Source of the DNA: a candidate division CSSED10-310 bacterium
GTDB lineage: Bacteria; CSSED10-310; JAFGDC01
Reading direction: 5' to 3'
Length of the DNA: 12,037 nucleotides
Assembly (NCBI GenBank): GCA_016932295.1
Contig: JAFGDC010000193.1
Location: forward strand, 1 to 12,037
Shown here: positions 1 to 7,405 of the stretch, piece by piece
Layout: every line of letters begins with the position of its first letter
How positions within the stretch are numbered: the first letter of the stretch is position 1
Translations under genes and position numbers: made by a program
The notes under the pieces: generated by a model
Databases searched by the model: none
The model's input: the letters and a program-made list of their open reading frames with translations, nothing else
What the model was told of the DNA's origin: nothing

Positions 1-676
1 CATGCTGCTCAATGATGATGCATTCCTCGGCGCTGGTGACGTGACGGCGATCCGATCGGCGTTCGGAGCCCATGAACTGGTGGGGATAGTCGCGCCGGTG
101 GTGGTGTACGAGGATGATCACGACCGGATCCAGGATGCGGGCATGATGATGGATACGCGCCTTGGCAGGGTGCGGGTGCTGGGAGGCGGCCGGCGGCTGG
201 CCCGGATGCCGGCGCGGCCGTACGAAGTGGATGCCGTCAAGGGTTGCGCGATGGCGGTGCGCAGAACCGTGTTCGAACGGGTGGGCGGATTGGATGACCG
301 GTACTTTTTTTCGCACGAGGACATCGAGTTCTGCCTGCGGGCCAGGACGCATGGATTCAGGTCCATGGTAACGCCTGCGGCGGTGGTGCCGCATCGGTTG
401 TCCCGGGCAGCCGGCGGCCGGTCGGCGGTGACATTGTACTACGAGGCGCGCAATCGGATCATGCTGGTCCGGCGGTATGGGGGCTTCTGGACGGTGTGGC
501 TGTTCCCCTGGTCGTTTTCGGTGAACGTCGCCCGACGCCTGTGGTGGATCGCCCGGGCGCCGTCATGGCCGGTGCGTAAAAACTTGGCTGGAGCACTGTT
601 CAGAGGCATTGGCGATGGCTTGCGGGGACGCCTCGGGAAAAGCGGTTCAGCCGACCGGTCGGTGCCGCCTGCCTGA
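1..676 (+). CDS. Family 2 glycosyltransferase, 3' part (5' end outside window)
   Basis: C-terminal part of a GT-A fold, family 2 glycosyltransferase, which moves a sugar from a nucleotide-sugar to an acceptor, usually in envelope polysaccharide synthesis. The visible frame opens with LLNDDAF, the metal-binding acidic motif that normally sits about 90-100 residues into such enzymes, so the ATG at 2 is internal and the nucleotide-binding half lies off the window. Further on are KGCAMAVRR (about residues 80-88) and the ED motif in FFSHEDIEFCLRARTHGF (103-119), typical of the rhamnosyl-transferase-like GT2 group. A hydrophobic stretch near residues 162-178 and a basic tail suggest membrane association. 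The sugar and acceptor cannot be read from sequence. The stop is at 674-676; the next gene on this strand starts 270 bases later, so the two need not be co-transcribed. Confidence 0.88.
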   Translation, partial: MLLNDDAFLGAGDVTAIRSAFGAHELVGIVAPVVVYEDDHDRIQDAGMMMDTRLGRVRVLGGGRRLARMPARPYEVDAVKGCAMAVRRTVFERVGGLDDRYFFSHEDIEFCLRARTHGFRSMVTPAAVVPHRLSRAAGGRSAVTLYYEARNRIMLVRRYGGFWTVWLFPWSFSVNVARRLWWIARAPSWPVRKNLAGALFRGIGDGLRGRLGKSGSADRSVPPA

Positions 677-946
677 TGGATCATCGGCGTGGCGGAGCGC
701 GTGGCGCTGGTGGCTCCTCATGCCGTCCCGGCCTGGTTCCCTTCGCTTTCGGCCGCCTCGCCGCCAACGGCAATCGCTGCGTCCGGGCGGTTATTGCGTG
801 GTGACGCCAGTCGTGTGGCCGTCAGCCGGCCGGCATCATCCCCTCTTCTGGAAGACGCAACCGGCGGCCGATTGGAATCCGGGCAATTGTCCGATTGAAA
901 AACAACCTTGCAGCGCATAAGGTGAGAGATGGAACGAGGAGGTTGC
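677..946. other. Intergenic region with no convincing gene
   Basis: About 270 bases between the glycosyltransferase and the exported protein. Short GC-rich open frames cross it (for example a GTG-started frame at 689-898), but they lack a ribosome binding site and have the Arg/Pro/Ala-rich, low-complexity look of chance frames. Close to the next gene a TTGAAA at 895-900 could be a -35 element, but no good -10 follows at 16-18 bases. No terminator with a T-tract is seen after the glycosyltransferase. Confidence 0.5.
937..942 (+). promoter_or_regulatory. Ribosome binding site setting the start of the exported protein
   Basis: AGGAGG 4 bases before ATG 947. It favours this start over the in-frame ATG at 929 and makes the signal peptide begin MAAMKRG. 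The next in-frame ATG, at 956, would be 13 bases away, which is too far. Confidence 0.6.
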
Positions 947-3058
947 ATGGCGGCGATGAAACGAGGTCTCGCCTTCGTCTGGCTTGCGGCGCTGTGCGTG
1001 GTTGTCGCGGGTGGCGCTCAGGCGGGTCCGCTGATGACCGGAACCCAACCGGCCGACGGCGAGTCCGGAGTGGCGCCCGGCGCACCGGTCTGGGTGGATT
1101 TCACCGGTGATATCGACGAGGATTCCGTTCAGTTCACCATCAACGGCCTGGCGGTTCACCCCCTCCGTCAGCCCTTCTCCGGCGGCTTGCGGTTCATCGC
1201 AACCCCGGGCGACATGCTGCCGCTGACCACGGTTCGGGTGACCTGTTCGGTGACGGCCGCGGGCGACCCGGACGACAGGAGCCAGGTCTCCTTTTCATAC
1301 AACCTGGGCAGTTGGACCGACCGGCTGGACATCCCCGGGTTCGATGGGCATCCACTGGGAGGCGCCGACCTGGCGGTGGGCAGCGATGGCGTGCAGCACC
1401 TGGCCTTCATCGATGACCACCGCCTGTACTACATGACCATCTCCGACGGCCTGCCGGGCATCCCCATGTTGCTGGACACCCGGGCCTACAAGCGTCCCGT
1501 GCTGCGTCGCGACCTGCTGGACGCCATCCACCTGCTGTGGTTTTCCATGGAAGAGGACGGTCTGATCAAATACACCAACAACATCTCCGGCGAGTTCATG
1601 GAACCGGTGGTGTTTTATGTCTGGATGCTGGCGGACAACACCACCCAGCCCTTCGACCTGGCGGTGGATTACCAGCGCATGGCGCACATCGTCTGGTTCG
1701 AGGAGAACTGGGATGTGAGCGACCTGTATTATTCGTACGTCGTACCCCACACGCCTCCGGACATCATCACGGTCCACACGGGGCTGCGTCCCTATTTCGA
1801 GCCGCGTGTCGCCATCAATTTCACCAACCGCCCGCATGTTGTGTGGCGGATCAAGGACAACAACTACGATAAGGTATTCTGGACCAGAAAGGCGCCGGGT
1901 GGAGGATTCGAAAGTCCCCGGTTGATCAGCACCGAGTCACGTGCCGTCATGAGGAACCTGGCGTTCCGCATCGGACCTGACGGCATCAGCAACGTGCTGT
2001 GGGAGGAATGGCCGGAGTTTGGACCGATGCACCACCTGGTTCACGCCGCCGACGCCAATTACCGTGGCACCTTCGACCTGGAGGACAGAATCGCCGGTCT
2101 CGCGGAGACCTTCCGCTTTCGCACCGGATTTCTTTTCCCCTCCCGGTTGTACGTGATGTGTCACGCGGATTCCGGTATCTACTTCATGGAAAACGACAAT
2201 GGGCGGTTCGGTGTCCTGGAGCGCATCTCGCCGCTGCGGGTGGAGGGAGTGGCGCTGCATGTAGAGGCGGACATGAGCATGACCGCTTGCTGGTATGGGG
2301 ACGAGGCGGCGGGGCTGCGGCTCATGTACCACCGGCCGGCGGCGCACCGGCCGGCGATCCTGGCAGCCGGATGGCTGGATTCGTACATTTCGGCCGCGGC
2401 AGGGGGCACCTTGACGATGGCGGTGCTGGTGCGGGATGCCGGCGGCGACGACAATCGCCTGCAGGTGAGGATCGGCGGCCTGGAAACGGGCATGGAACTG
2501 ACGGAACGGGAGGACCTGGGCGGCGGGATCACCCTCTACCGCCAGGTTGTGACGGTCCCGCCGGGCGTGTCGCCGGGCCGCTATGACGTGGAACTGACGG
2601 CCTGGGACGAGACCGGGGCCGTTGGACCGGTCTGGCCGTACCTCAAGGTGGCGCCGGCGCCGCTCTATTGGGGGCAGGCATCCACTCCTGCCAACGGGTG
2701 GTTCGAACCGCTCGCCGGCGCGATTGCCCGGACGGAGCCGAAAACGGCGACCGCGCGCATCCTGGCGGGTGGCTTCTGGGATTCCGCGCCGGTCAGTTCG
2801 GCGGCCGGACCAGTCACCATGACGGCGCTGCTGGAACCAGGAGTACCGGCGGTGGTGTTCGCGCACCTGGGTGCCGACGTGATCGGTGAACTCCATGACG
2901 ATGGCATGAATGGTGATGACAGGGCCGGCGACGGACTCCATACCCTTCGCCTCGACCTGCCGGCCGGAGTCCCGTGGGGTGACTACCGGGTGGAATTCAC
3001 CGCTGTCGGCGGGCAGGGCGACAGCTATTCCTGGCCGAGTCTGGAGATTCTGCCCTGA
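947..3058 (+). CDS. Large secreted protein: Ig-like domain, beta-propeller-type blades, C-terminal DG..GD..AGDG module
   Basis: Predicted exported protein of about 703 residues. The start at 947 is chosen because AGGAGG (937-942) lies 4 bases upstream; an in-frame ATG at 929 would add six residues without such a site. Residues 1-26 form a Sec signal peptide (MAAMKRG, a hydrophobic core, then AQA before a likely cleavage). Residues about 34-118 resemble bacterial Ig-like 'P.dG..gV.p...v.v.F...id..sv' domains. Residues about 125-465 hold six or seven blade-like repeats with the pattern 'lAvD..g..HivW......lyY', as in DLAVDYQRMAHIVWFEE and VAINFTNRPHVVWR. A second Ig-like segment follows, and near 650-667 comes DDGMNGDDRAGDGLHTL, a probable Ca-binding turn of the type seen in choice-of-anchor X proteins. 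No catalytic residues are recognised; surface binding or cell-envelope display is an inference. No C-terminal sorting signal or transmembrane helix is seen. Confidence 0.82.
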   Translation: MAAMKRGLAFVWLAALCVVVAGGAQAGPLMTGTQPADGESGVAPGAPVWVDFTGDIDEDSVQFTINGLAVHPLRQPFSGGLRFIATPGDMLPLTTVRVTCSVTAAGDPDDRSQVSFSYNLGSWTDRLDIPGFDGHPLGGADLAVGSDGVQHLAFIDDHRLYYMTISDGLPGIPMLLDTRAYKRPVLRRDLLDAIHLLWFSMEEDGLIKYTNNISGEFMEPVVFYVWMLADNTTQPFDLAVDYQRMAHIVWFEENWDVSDLYYSYVVPHTPPDIITVHTGLRPYFEPRVAINFTNRPHVVWRIKDNNYDKVFWTRKAPGGGFESPRLISTESRAVMRNLAFRIGPDGISNVLWEEWPEFGPMHHLVHAADANYRGTFDLEDRIAGLAETFRFRTGFLFPSRLYVMCHADSGIYFMENDNGRFGVLERISPLRVEGVALHVEADMSMTACWYGDEAAGLRLMYHRPAAHRPAILAAGWLDSYISAAAGGTLTMAVLVRDAGGDDNRLQVRIGGLETGMELTEREDLGGGITLYRQVVTVPPGVSPGRYDVELTAWDETGAVGPVWPYLKVAPAPLYWGQASTPANGWFEPLAGAIARTEPKTATARILAGGFWDSAPVSSAAGPVTMTALLEPGVPAVVFAHLGADVIGELHDDGMNGDDRAGDGLHTLRLDLPAGVPWGDYRVEFTAVGGQGDSYSWPSLEILP

Positions 3059-3098
3059 TCCGGGGAGACGGACCTTCCCGTCGGGAACCGACGGATCA
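3056..3098. terminator. Hairpin-rich convergent spacer, possible bidirectional terminator
   Basis: The 37-base spacer between two convergent genes contains a perfect 7-bp inverted repeat, CCGTCGG GAA CCGACGG (3078-3094). An alternative fold pairs TGATCCG (3056-3062) with CGGATCA (3092-3098), enclosing TTCCC GTC GGGAA (3075-3087); in that fold the stop codons of both genes sit in the same outer stem. No T-tract follows on either strand, so this is not a textbook intrinsic terminator. Confidence 0.45.
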
Positions 3099-4508
3099 AT
3101 CCACGCGCAGGCCGCCGATGAACTCCCGCAGATGGCTGTCGGCGGGGATGACCGCGGTGGAGATGTCTTCGGGCTCGAGGAGTGAATCCAGCAGTCGTTT
3201 CACCCGTTCACCGCGGATATAGGCATCCAGCCGGCCTTGTCGCAGGAATTCTTGGGGATCGGGGTAATCACCGCCCATACACTTTTTCAGTACGGGCAGT
3301 TCGAAGGCCAGGCCGCCGTTGATGATCTTGTCGGTGGTCATGATAAAGGGGATCATGTCACGCAGCTCGCCCTTGCGGACGAAATGCCAGTGGCCGAGGG
3401 TCATGGCGGGTGAATGATTGCGGTGGTCACGGTCGCGCAGCATGCGCCGCAGCATCCTGGTATCGGTCCACTTGGTGCGGATGCCATCCTTGCCTCCGCC
3501 CAGGGTGTGAAGCGTCATGGCCTCGATGAACATCTTGTACTTGCAGCGTTCGGGAGTGGAGATCGTCATGGCGGGATAGAGGCCGTGCAGGCTGTCGAGA
3601 AGCAGTATCTCGTTTGGTGCGATGGTGATCGCTTCGGACTCGGGGATGCTCAGGCCACGCTTGAAATCGTATACCGGCTTCTTGATCGTCTTGCCTTCCA
3701 GGAGTTCCGCGATATGGCGATCGATGAGATCCAGCTTCAAGGCGTGAGGGGTCTCGAAATCCCAGTCGCCGAAGGAGTCCTGCGGATATTCGTTGAGGCC
3801 GAGGAAATAATCGTCGAGGTTGAGTTCCCTGAAGATCTTGCCATGGACCTCAAGTTTCTTGGCGATCTTGCGGGTGGTGGTGGTTTTGCCGGATGACGAG
3901 GGACCGGTGATCAGCATGACGCGGATGGTATCGCGCCGCAGGAAGTCGGCGACCACTTCATCCAACTGCCGTTCATACTCCTCGATGCTCTGTTCCACCA
4001 GATCCTTGAATCGGCCGCTCAACACCCAGGCATTGAGTTTCTCGATGGTGTCGCAGTTATGCCGTGTATTCCATTCGGCGACCGCTTCCGCCTTGGATTG
4101 GGGGAACCCGTTGCCGGCGAATTGCTCGCGAGTGATCAGTTTCTCCCTGATGAGGGTCCGGCCGGAGCGGTACACTTCGTAGACATCGGCGATATCGATG
4201 AAACCCCTGCTGCGCAGCACGTGGACCACCTGGTCCTGGACCACCTCGATGTCGGGCGGCGTGTCCCGGTTGGTGTTCATCTTGTTGGCGTTCAAACACA
4301 TGACAACGTCGTCGCTCAGGAGTTGGGCGATTTCGCGATCGCTCTTGTCCTTGAACGCGCCGTAAATGCTTTCGGCCATGATGTCCTGCTTGAAGCCACC
4401 GATTGAGACAGCCGCCTGGTAAATGGCGTCGGTGATTTCTCCCTGGTCAAAACCCACCTGGGCGCCACTGCGCTTCTTGATGCGTGCGATACGATTTTCA
4501 ACCGCCAT
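3096..4508 (-). CDS. ATP-cone domain fused to a uridine-kinase-like P-loop kinase
   Basis: A 470-residue cytoplasmic protein. Residues about 6-115 match the ATP-cone, the nucleotide-sensing domain of NrdR and ribonucleotide reductases, ending in VVQDQVVHVLRSRGFIDIAD.YEVYR. After a helical linker, residues about 194-445 form a uridine-kinase/phosphoribulokinase-type P-loop domain: Walker A GPSSSGKT (202-209), LDDYF (231-235, the uridine kinase 'DdFY' region), DWDFETPHALKLDL (248-261), PVYDF (278-282), a Walker-B-like ILLLDSLHGLY (301-311) and the Arg-rich lid RMLRRMLRDRDHR (351-363). It probably phosphorylates a nucleoside or related small molecule with ATP, possibly with the cone as allosteric sensor; the substrate is not known from sequence. 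GGGAGGAG at 4513-4520 lies 4 bases upstream of the ATG. It is transcribed towards the exported-protein gene and away from the HEAT gene. Confidence 0.85.
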   Translation of the reverse strand: MAVENRIARIKKRSGAQVGFDQGEITDAIYQAAVSIGGFKQDIMAESIYGAFKDKSDREIAQLLSDDVVMCLNANKMNTNRDTPPDIEVVQDQVVHVLRSRGFIDIADVYEVYRSGRTLIREKLITREQFAGNGFPQSKAEAVAEWNTRHNCDTIEKLNAWVLSGRFKDLVEQSIEEYERQLDEVVADFLRRDTIRVMLITGPSSSGKTTTTRKIAKKLEVHGKIFRELNLDDYFLGLNEYPQDSFGDWDFETPHALKLDLIDRHIAELLEGKTIKKPVYDFKRGLSIPESEAITIAPNEILLLDSLHGLYPAMTISTPERCKYKMFIEAMTLHTLGGGKDGIRTKWTDTRMLRRMLRDRDHRNHSPAMTLGHWHFVRKGELRDMIPFIMTTDKIINGGLAFELPVLKKCMGGDYPDPQEFLRQGRLDAYIRGERVKRLLDSLLEPEDISTAVIPADSHLREFIGGLRVD

Positions 4509-4811
4509 GATACTCCTCCCTAACTGTTTGTCGTATCAAGAAATACTATCTCAATTCCAGATTTCTGCAAATAAAAACTGCACGATCGCGTCGTTAATGG
4601 GCTGATTACCACGGTCGGCTGCTGATTTCCGGGGGGATGCCGCCATCCCCGGCGATCCACCCTGTACCCTCCATGCGGTTCATTTCCCGGCGGCTGTTCT
4701 GAATACGCCGCCCCCATTCCGTCTCCACGCCGGCGAACGGCACTCGACCACCATTGCATGACCGGGGATATCCCTAGTACACTATCTGAAAATACATCCT
4801 CGGAGGCGGGC
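4509..4811. promoter_or_regulatory. Divergent intergenic region with hairpin, palindrome and possible promoters
   Basis: This 303-base region between divergent genes shows no convincing gene. For the minus-strand kinase, the reverse strand reads TTGCAG, 16 bases, TAGTAT about 30-55 bases before its start. For the HEAT gene, TTGCAT (4754-4759) is followed 18 bases later by TACACT (4778-4783); a 10-base palindrome, GGGATATCCC (4765-4774), lies in that spacer and could be an operator. In the middle is a 7-bp perfect hairpin, GGGGATG CCGC CATCCCC (4633-4650), with no T-tract. The promoter matches are weak (3-4 of 6 per box). Confidence 0.35.
4802..4806 (+). promoter_or_regulatory. Ribosome binding site setting the HEAT-protein start
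   Basis: GGAGG ends 5 bases before ATG 4812. The upstream in-frame ATG at 4758 has no such site and overlaps the possible promoter, so 4812 is preferred. Confidence 0.6.
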
Positions 4812-6230
4812 ATGTTCTTTCAGGTCACTCCCGGCAAACTGCTCAGTTGGAAAAAACGGCGTCGCATCAAACCCTTGATCAAGAGCCTGTCCAATCCCGA
4901 CATGAACATCAAGACCATCGCGGTGCAGTCGCTCGGCGAAATCGGCGACCAGGAGGCGCTCCCTGCCATGGTCATCCTGCTCAAGGATCCTGATCCCGAT
5001 GTCCGCTACATCGCCAGCGAGGCGATCGCTCCCATGGCCAATGATTCGATCCTGGCCGACCTGATAAAGGGATTATATGACGATAGCTGGCTGGTGCGGT
5101 TTTCCATTCTCCGTGCGCTGTCGAAAATCGGCAGTGTTCGGGCGGTCAACGCGATTATCGGACAGCTTAAGAACGAACATGCACCCGAGCAATTGCAGCT
5201 CATCCTGGAGCTGCTCAAGGGGCGGGTGGGCGTCGGGCACATGCATGACTTGTACCACCTGCTTCTCGACTGCCGGAAGGAGATGGCCGCCAATCCGGGT
5301 TACCGTGAATTGTCCGAACGACTCAAGATTCTGATCACCGCCGTGGGCGGCGATGGTGTCGCCTACCTGCGCAAGCACCTGGAACAAGCGGGCAAGGAGG
5401 ATCGGCTGCTGTTGATCGAACTGATCGCGGGGATGGGCGGCCGGACCGCGGTTCAGGTATTGGAATCGTTGCTCCGTGATCCCGATCCCGAGGTCCAGTT
5501 GGATGCGCTGGTGTGCATGTCCAGGCTGCCGACCGCCAAGTCGTCGGATGGCTGGCTGCTGGTGGCGGTCCTGTCGCCGGCGCGGCGCTTCGAGGACCGC
5601 CGGGTCATTTTGCGCAACCTGTTGGACCGCGGCGCGGTATCTGAAAAACTCATCCCCTGGGTGAAGTTCTGGCTGGACAATGACGATGCGTTCGATGGAG
5701 CGCCGGCGGCACAGTTCAGACAGCAGTTGGTGATGGCATCCTTCCATCGCGAACCGGACATCCGGTTGCGCGCCCTGATCGGGTTGCGGCGGTTGGGGGA
5801 TCTGGCAACCCTGGCGGGATTGACGGAGCGCCTGCTGGACAGTGATCCACGGATTCGGGAGATCGTCAACCGGGAAGCGGTGCCTTTCGTCGCCGGGCCG
5901 GACAAGGAATTCCTGGAAATTTGGAGCGGCGTTCATTTCGATCCCCTCGTGATGCGCATGAAGAATTCGCCGGTCCGCAAGAAGATGGTGCGCCTGCTGG
6001 CCGATCCCGTTCCCATGATTCGGGCGCGGGCAGCGTATCTGATCGGACTGGGTACTGATCCGGACCTGTTGTCGCCGGTCAAGCAGCTCTTCAACGATCC
6101 GGTGCGCTACGTCGCCATCTGCGCCCGCGACGCCGTTCAGCGCTGTGAACCGGGAGCCAGCGACCGGCCGTTGCTGCCGGCCGACTTGCGGCTGAACATG
6201 TTCGAACCGATGGTCAAGGACCTTGGGTAA
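4812..6230 (+). CDS. HEAT-repeat protein of unknown function
   Basis: A 472-residue soluble protein made mostly of paired alpha helices. The clearest HEAT/PBS-lyase-type repeats are in the N-terminal third: residues about 19-110 carry 'PLIKSLSNPD...K..AVQSLGEIGD', 'MVILLKDPDPDVRYIASEAI' and 'LIKGLYDDSWLVRFSILRAL', each with the D-P-D..VR turn. Similar turns return at about residues 215-235 (SLLRDPDPEVQLDAL) and in the C-terminal part (LLADPVPMIRARAAYLIG, LFNDPVRYVAICARDAV). No signal peptide, transmembrane segment or enzymatic motif is visible. HEAT arrays usually act as protein-interaction scaffolds, so a binding role is likely and the partner unknown. The N-terminus holds a basic patch, KKRRR (about 14-18). 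A long antisense frame (5073-6383) lies opposite and is judged a shadow. Confidence 0.8.
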   Translation: MFFQVTPGKLLSWKKRRRIKPLIKSLSNPDMNIKTIAVQSLGEIGDQEALPAMVILLKDPDPDVRYIASEAIAPMANDSILADLIKGLYDDSWLVRFSILRALSKIGSVRAVNAIIGQLKNEHAPEQLQLILELLKGRVGVGHMHDLYHLLLDCRKEMAANPGYRELSERLKILITAVGGDGVAYLRKHLEQAGKEDRLLLIELIAGMGGRTAVQVLESLLRDPDPEVQLDALVCMSRLPTAKSSDGWLLVAVLSPARRFEDRRVILRNLLDRGAVSEKLIPWVKFWLDNDDAFDGAPAAQFRQQLVMASFHREPDIRLRALIGLRRLGDLATLAGLTERLLDSDPRIREIVNREAVPFVAGPDKEFLEIWSGVHFDPLVMRMKNSPVRKKMVRLLADPVPMIRARAAYLIGLGTDPDLLSPVKQLFNDPVRYVAICARDAVQRCEPGASDRPLLPADLRLNMFEPMVKDLG

Positions 6231-6357
6231 GCCGTTCGCCTGATTGCCTCTGGAACCATCGATCATCGCCTGTCGTGCGAGCTGCTCGGACCGGAGTGTA
6301 ACCCGCGGGGGCTGCCGGAAGTGGATCGGCATTCTCAGGATCTCCTGGCGGAATGGT

Positions 6358-6386
6358 TTGCTTCCGCTGTTGCGCCGTGCCATAGT
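6358..6386 (+). promoter_or_regulatory. Possible promoter for the HAD phosphatase gene
   Basis: TTGCTT (6358-6363), a 17-base spacer and CATAGT (6381-6386) lie just upstream of the HAD gene, giving a leader of about 18 bases. The matches to consensus are 3 of 6 and 4 of 6, so this is weak. Confidence 0.25.
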
Positions 6387-6398
6387 GAGTGCTCTTTT

Positions 6399-6404
6399 GG
6401 AGGA
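6399..6404 (+). promoter_or_regulatory. Ribosome binding site setting the HAD start
   Basis: GGAGGA 6 bases before ATG 6411. It fixes the start so that the DIDGT motif falls at residue 11, as usual for this family. Confidence 0.65.
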
Positions 6405-6410
6405 TGCTTC

Positions 6411-7148
6411 ATGACGAGCGAACCGATTCTGCTTCTGTTCGACATAGACGGTACATTATTGCATACGGAAGGACGCAGCCGGCAGGCGGTAACCGACGCC
6501 TTCACGCAGGTCCTGGGTGCTCCGGCGGATTTTTCGTCCTATTCGTTTTCTGGACGCACGGATTACCGCATTTTCACCGATTTACTGGCCATGATGCGGC
6601 CGGACCTGGATGGGTGCCTGGTGCGGGACCGGTTGTTTCCCGCGTACCTGCGGCTGTTGGATGACAACCTGCGGAGTCTCCGCGTGACCGTGTACCCGGG
6701 TATTGAGGCCCTGCTGGAGCGGCTGGCCCGGGAACCGGCCTGCGCAGTGGCGCTGCTCACCGGCAACCAGCGCCGGGGAGCCGGGATCAAGTTGCATCAT
6801 GCCGGACTGGAGGCGCATTTCCCGGGTTTGACAGGGGCGTTCGGTGATGCGTCCCTGGAACGGGAACCGTTGTTCCCCGTCGCCATGGAGGTGGCGGCCA
6901 GGGGATTCGGGCGGTCTTTCGCTCCGTCGCGTACCCTCGTGATCGGCGACAGCATTCATGACATCCGCTGCGCCCGGGCCGGCGGCGCGCCGGTGCTGGC
7001 CGTGGCCACCGGTTACACAACCCGTGAGGAACTGGCGGCGGAACAGCCGGATCTCCTGCTGGATTCGGTGGCGGATACGGATGGCGTCATGACGTTCATC
7101 ACTTCGTTGGGTTGCGTGGCGAGCCGGACACAAATTCAATCGTTTTAA
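6411..7148 (+). CDS. HAD-superfamily phosphatase, phosphoglycolate-phosphatase-like
   Basis: A 245-residue haloacid-dehalogenase-type hydrolase, which removes phosphate from a small substrate through an aspartyl-phosphate intermediate with Mg2+. All four motifs are present: DIDGT (11-15, nucleophile D11 and acid/base D13), Thr117 in ALLTGN, Lys127 in AGIK, and GDSIHD (179-184, metal ligands D180 and D184). The helical C1 cap between motifs I and II places it near Gph and beta-phosphoglucomutase-type enzymes; the substrate is not determined. Start 6411 has GGAGGA (6399-6404) 6 bases upstream; a longer frame from 6321 lacks a site and reads through non-HAD sequence. The last 30 or so codons are encoded in a 69-base segment repeated at 9013-9081, so the final residues after ...CVASRT may not be the ancestral C-terminus. 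Confidence 0.86.
   Translation: MTSEPILLLFDIDGTLLHTEGRSRQAVTDAFTQVLGAPADFSSYSFSGRTDYRIFTDLLAMMRPDLDGCLVRDRLFPAYLRLLDDNLRSLRVTVYPGIEALLERLAREPACAVALLTGNQRRGAGIKLHHAGLEAHFPGLTGAFGDASLEREPLFPVAMEVAARGFGRSFAPSRTLVIGDSIHDIRCARAGGAPVLAVATGYTTREELAAEQPDLLLDSVADTDGVMTFITSLGCVASRTQIQSF
7061..7129 (+). repeat. 69-base direct repeat, left copy (3' end of the HAD gene)
   Basis: Matches 9013-9081 at 65 of 69 positions without gaps; the differences are at 7065, 7070, 7093 and 7107. Similarity stops sharply on both sides. It encodes the HAD C-terminal segment ..DSVADTDGVMTFITSLGC.., which fits HAD proteins of this type, so this coding context looks ancestral. Confidence 0.9.
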
Positions 7149-7405
7149 CTGGTTTCCGCCGCCACTCGACAATGGTTCATTCCGATTGACGGTACACATG
7201 GATAACGCCCACGCCCACGCCTTGATTGGCATAGATCGAAATGTAGTATATGGTTTTGCCGAAGCGCTACGGATGCCCCGGGGACGGTCGGCGTGCGGAT
7301 GGCTTTCCCTTTTTCTCGGCTCTGGCTGATGAGGGCATCTGAGAAAATATATTTTTCTTTGCTTGAAAATGCTGTGTGGCATGGTGACCGATTCGGAGTG
7401 ATGAC
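7149..7405. other. Intergenic region with possible minus-strand gene remnant
   Basis: This 257-base region separates the HAD gene from the split SGNH gene. On the minus strand 7177-7266 reads as about 29 residues with a natural-looking beta-strand pattern, TIYYISIYANQGVGVGVIHV, ending in TGA and preceded by an in-frame TAG. It could be the tail of a decayed exported protein, but it is too short to be sure. At 7342-7358 there is an AT-rich inverted repeat, AGAAAA TATAT TTTTCT, close to the position expected for a promoter or operator of the SGNH gene. No clear -35/-10 pair is seen. Confidence 0.3.

Noticed and set aside
689..898. Short GTG-started frame between the glycosyltransferase and the exported protein
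   Set aside because: No ribosome binding site, low-complexity Ala/Ser/Pro content and no motif. Treated as intergenic.
1937..2941. 334-codon minus-strand frame opposite the exported protein
   Set aside because: Antisense to a gene with signal peptide and repeats; Arg/His/Gln-rich with no recognisable domain.
4758..4811. N-terminal extension of the HEAT-repeat protein to ATG 4758
   Set aside because: No ribosome binding site at 4758, whereas 4812 has GGAGG at good spacing; the extension overlaps a possible promoter.
5073..6383. 436-codon open frame on the minus strand opposite the HEAT-repeat gene
   Set aside because: It lies antisense to a gene with clear repeats, is rich in Arg, Gln, His and Pro without any motif, and has no convincing ribosome binding site. 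It follows from GC-biased codon positions of the real gene.
6321..6410. N-terminal extension of the HAD protein
   Set aside because: The extension has no ribosome binding site and would push DIDGT 30 residues inward; ATG 6411 has GGAGGA and gives the usual motif position.
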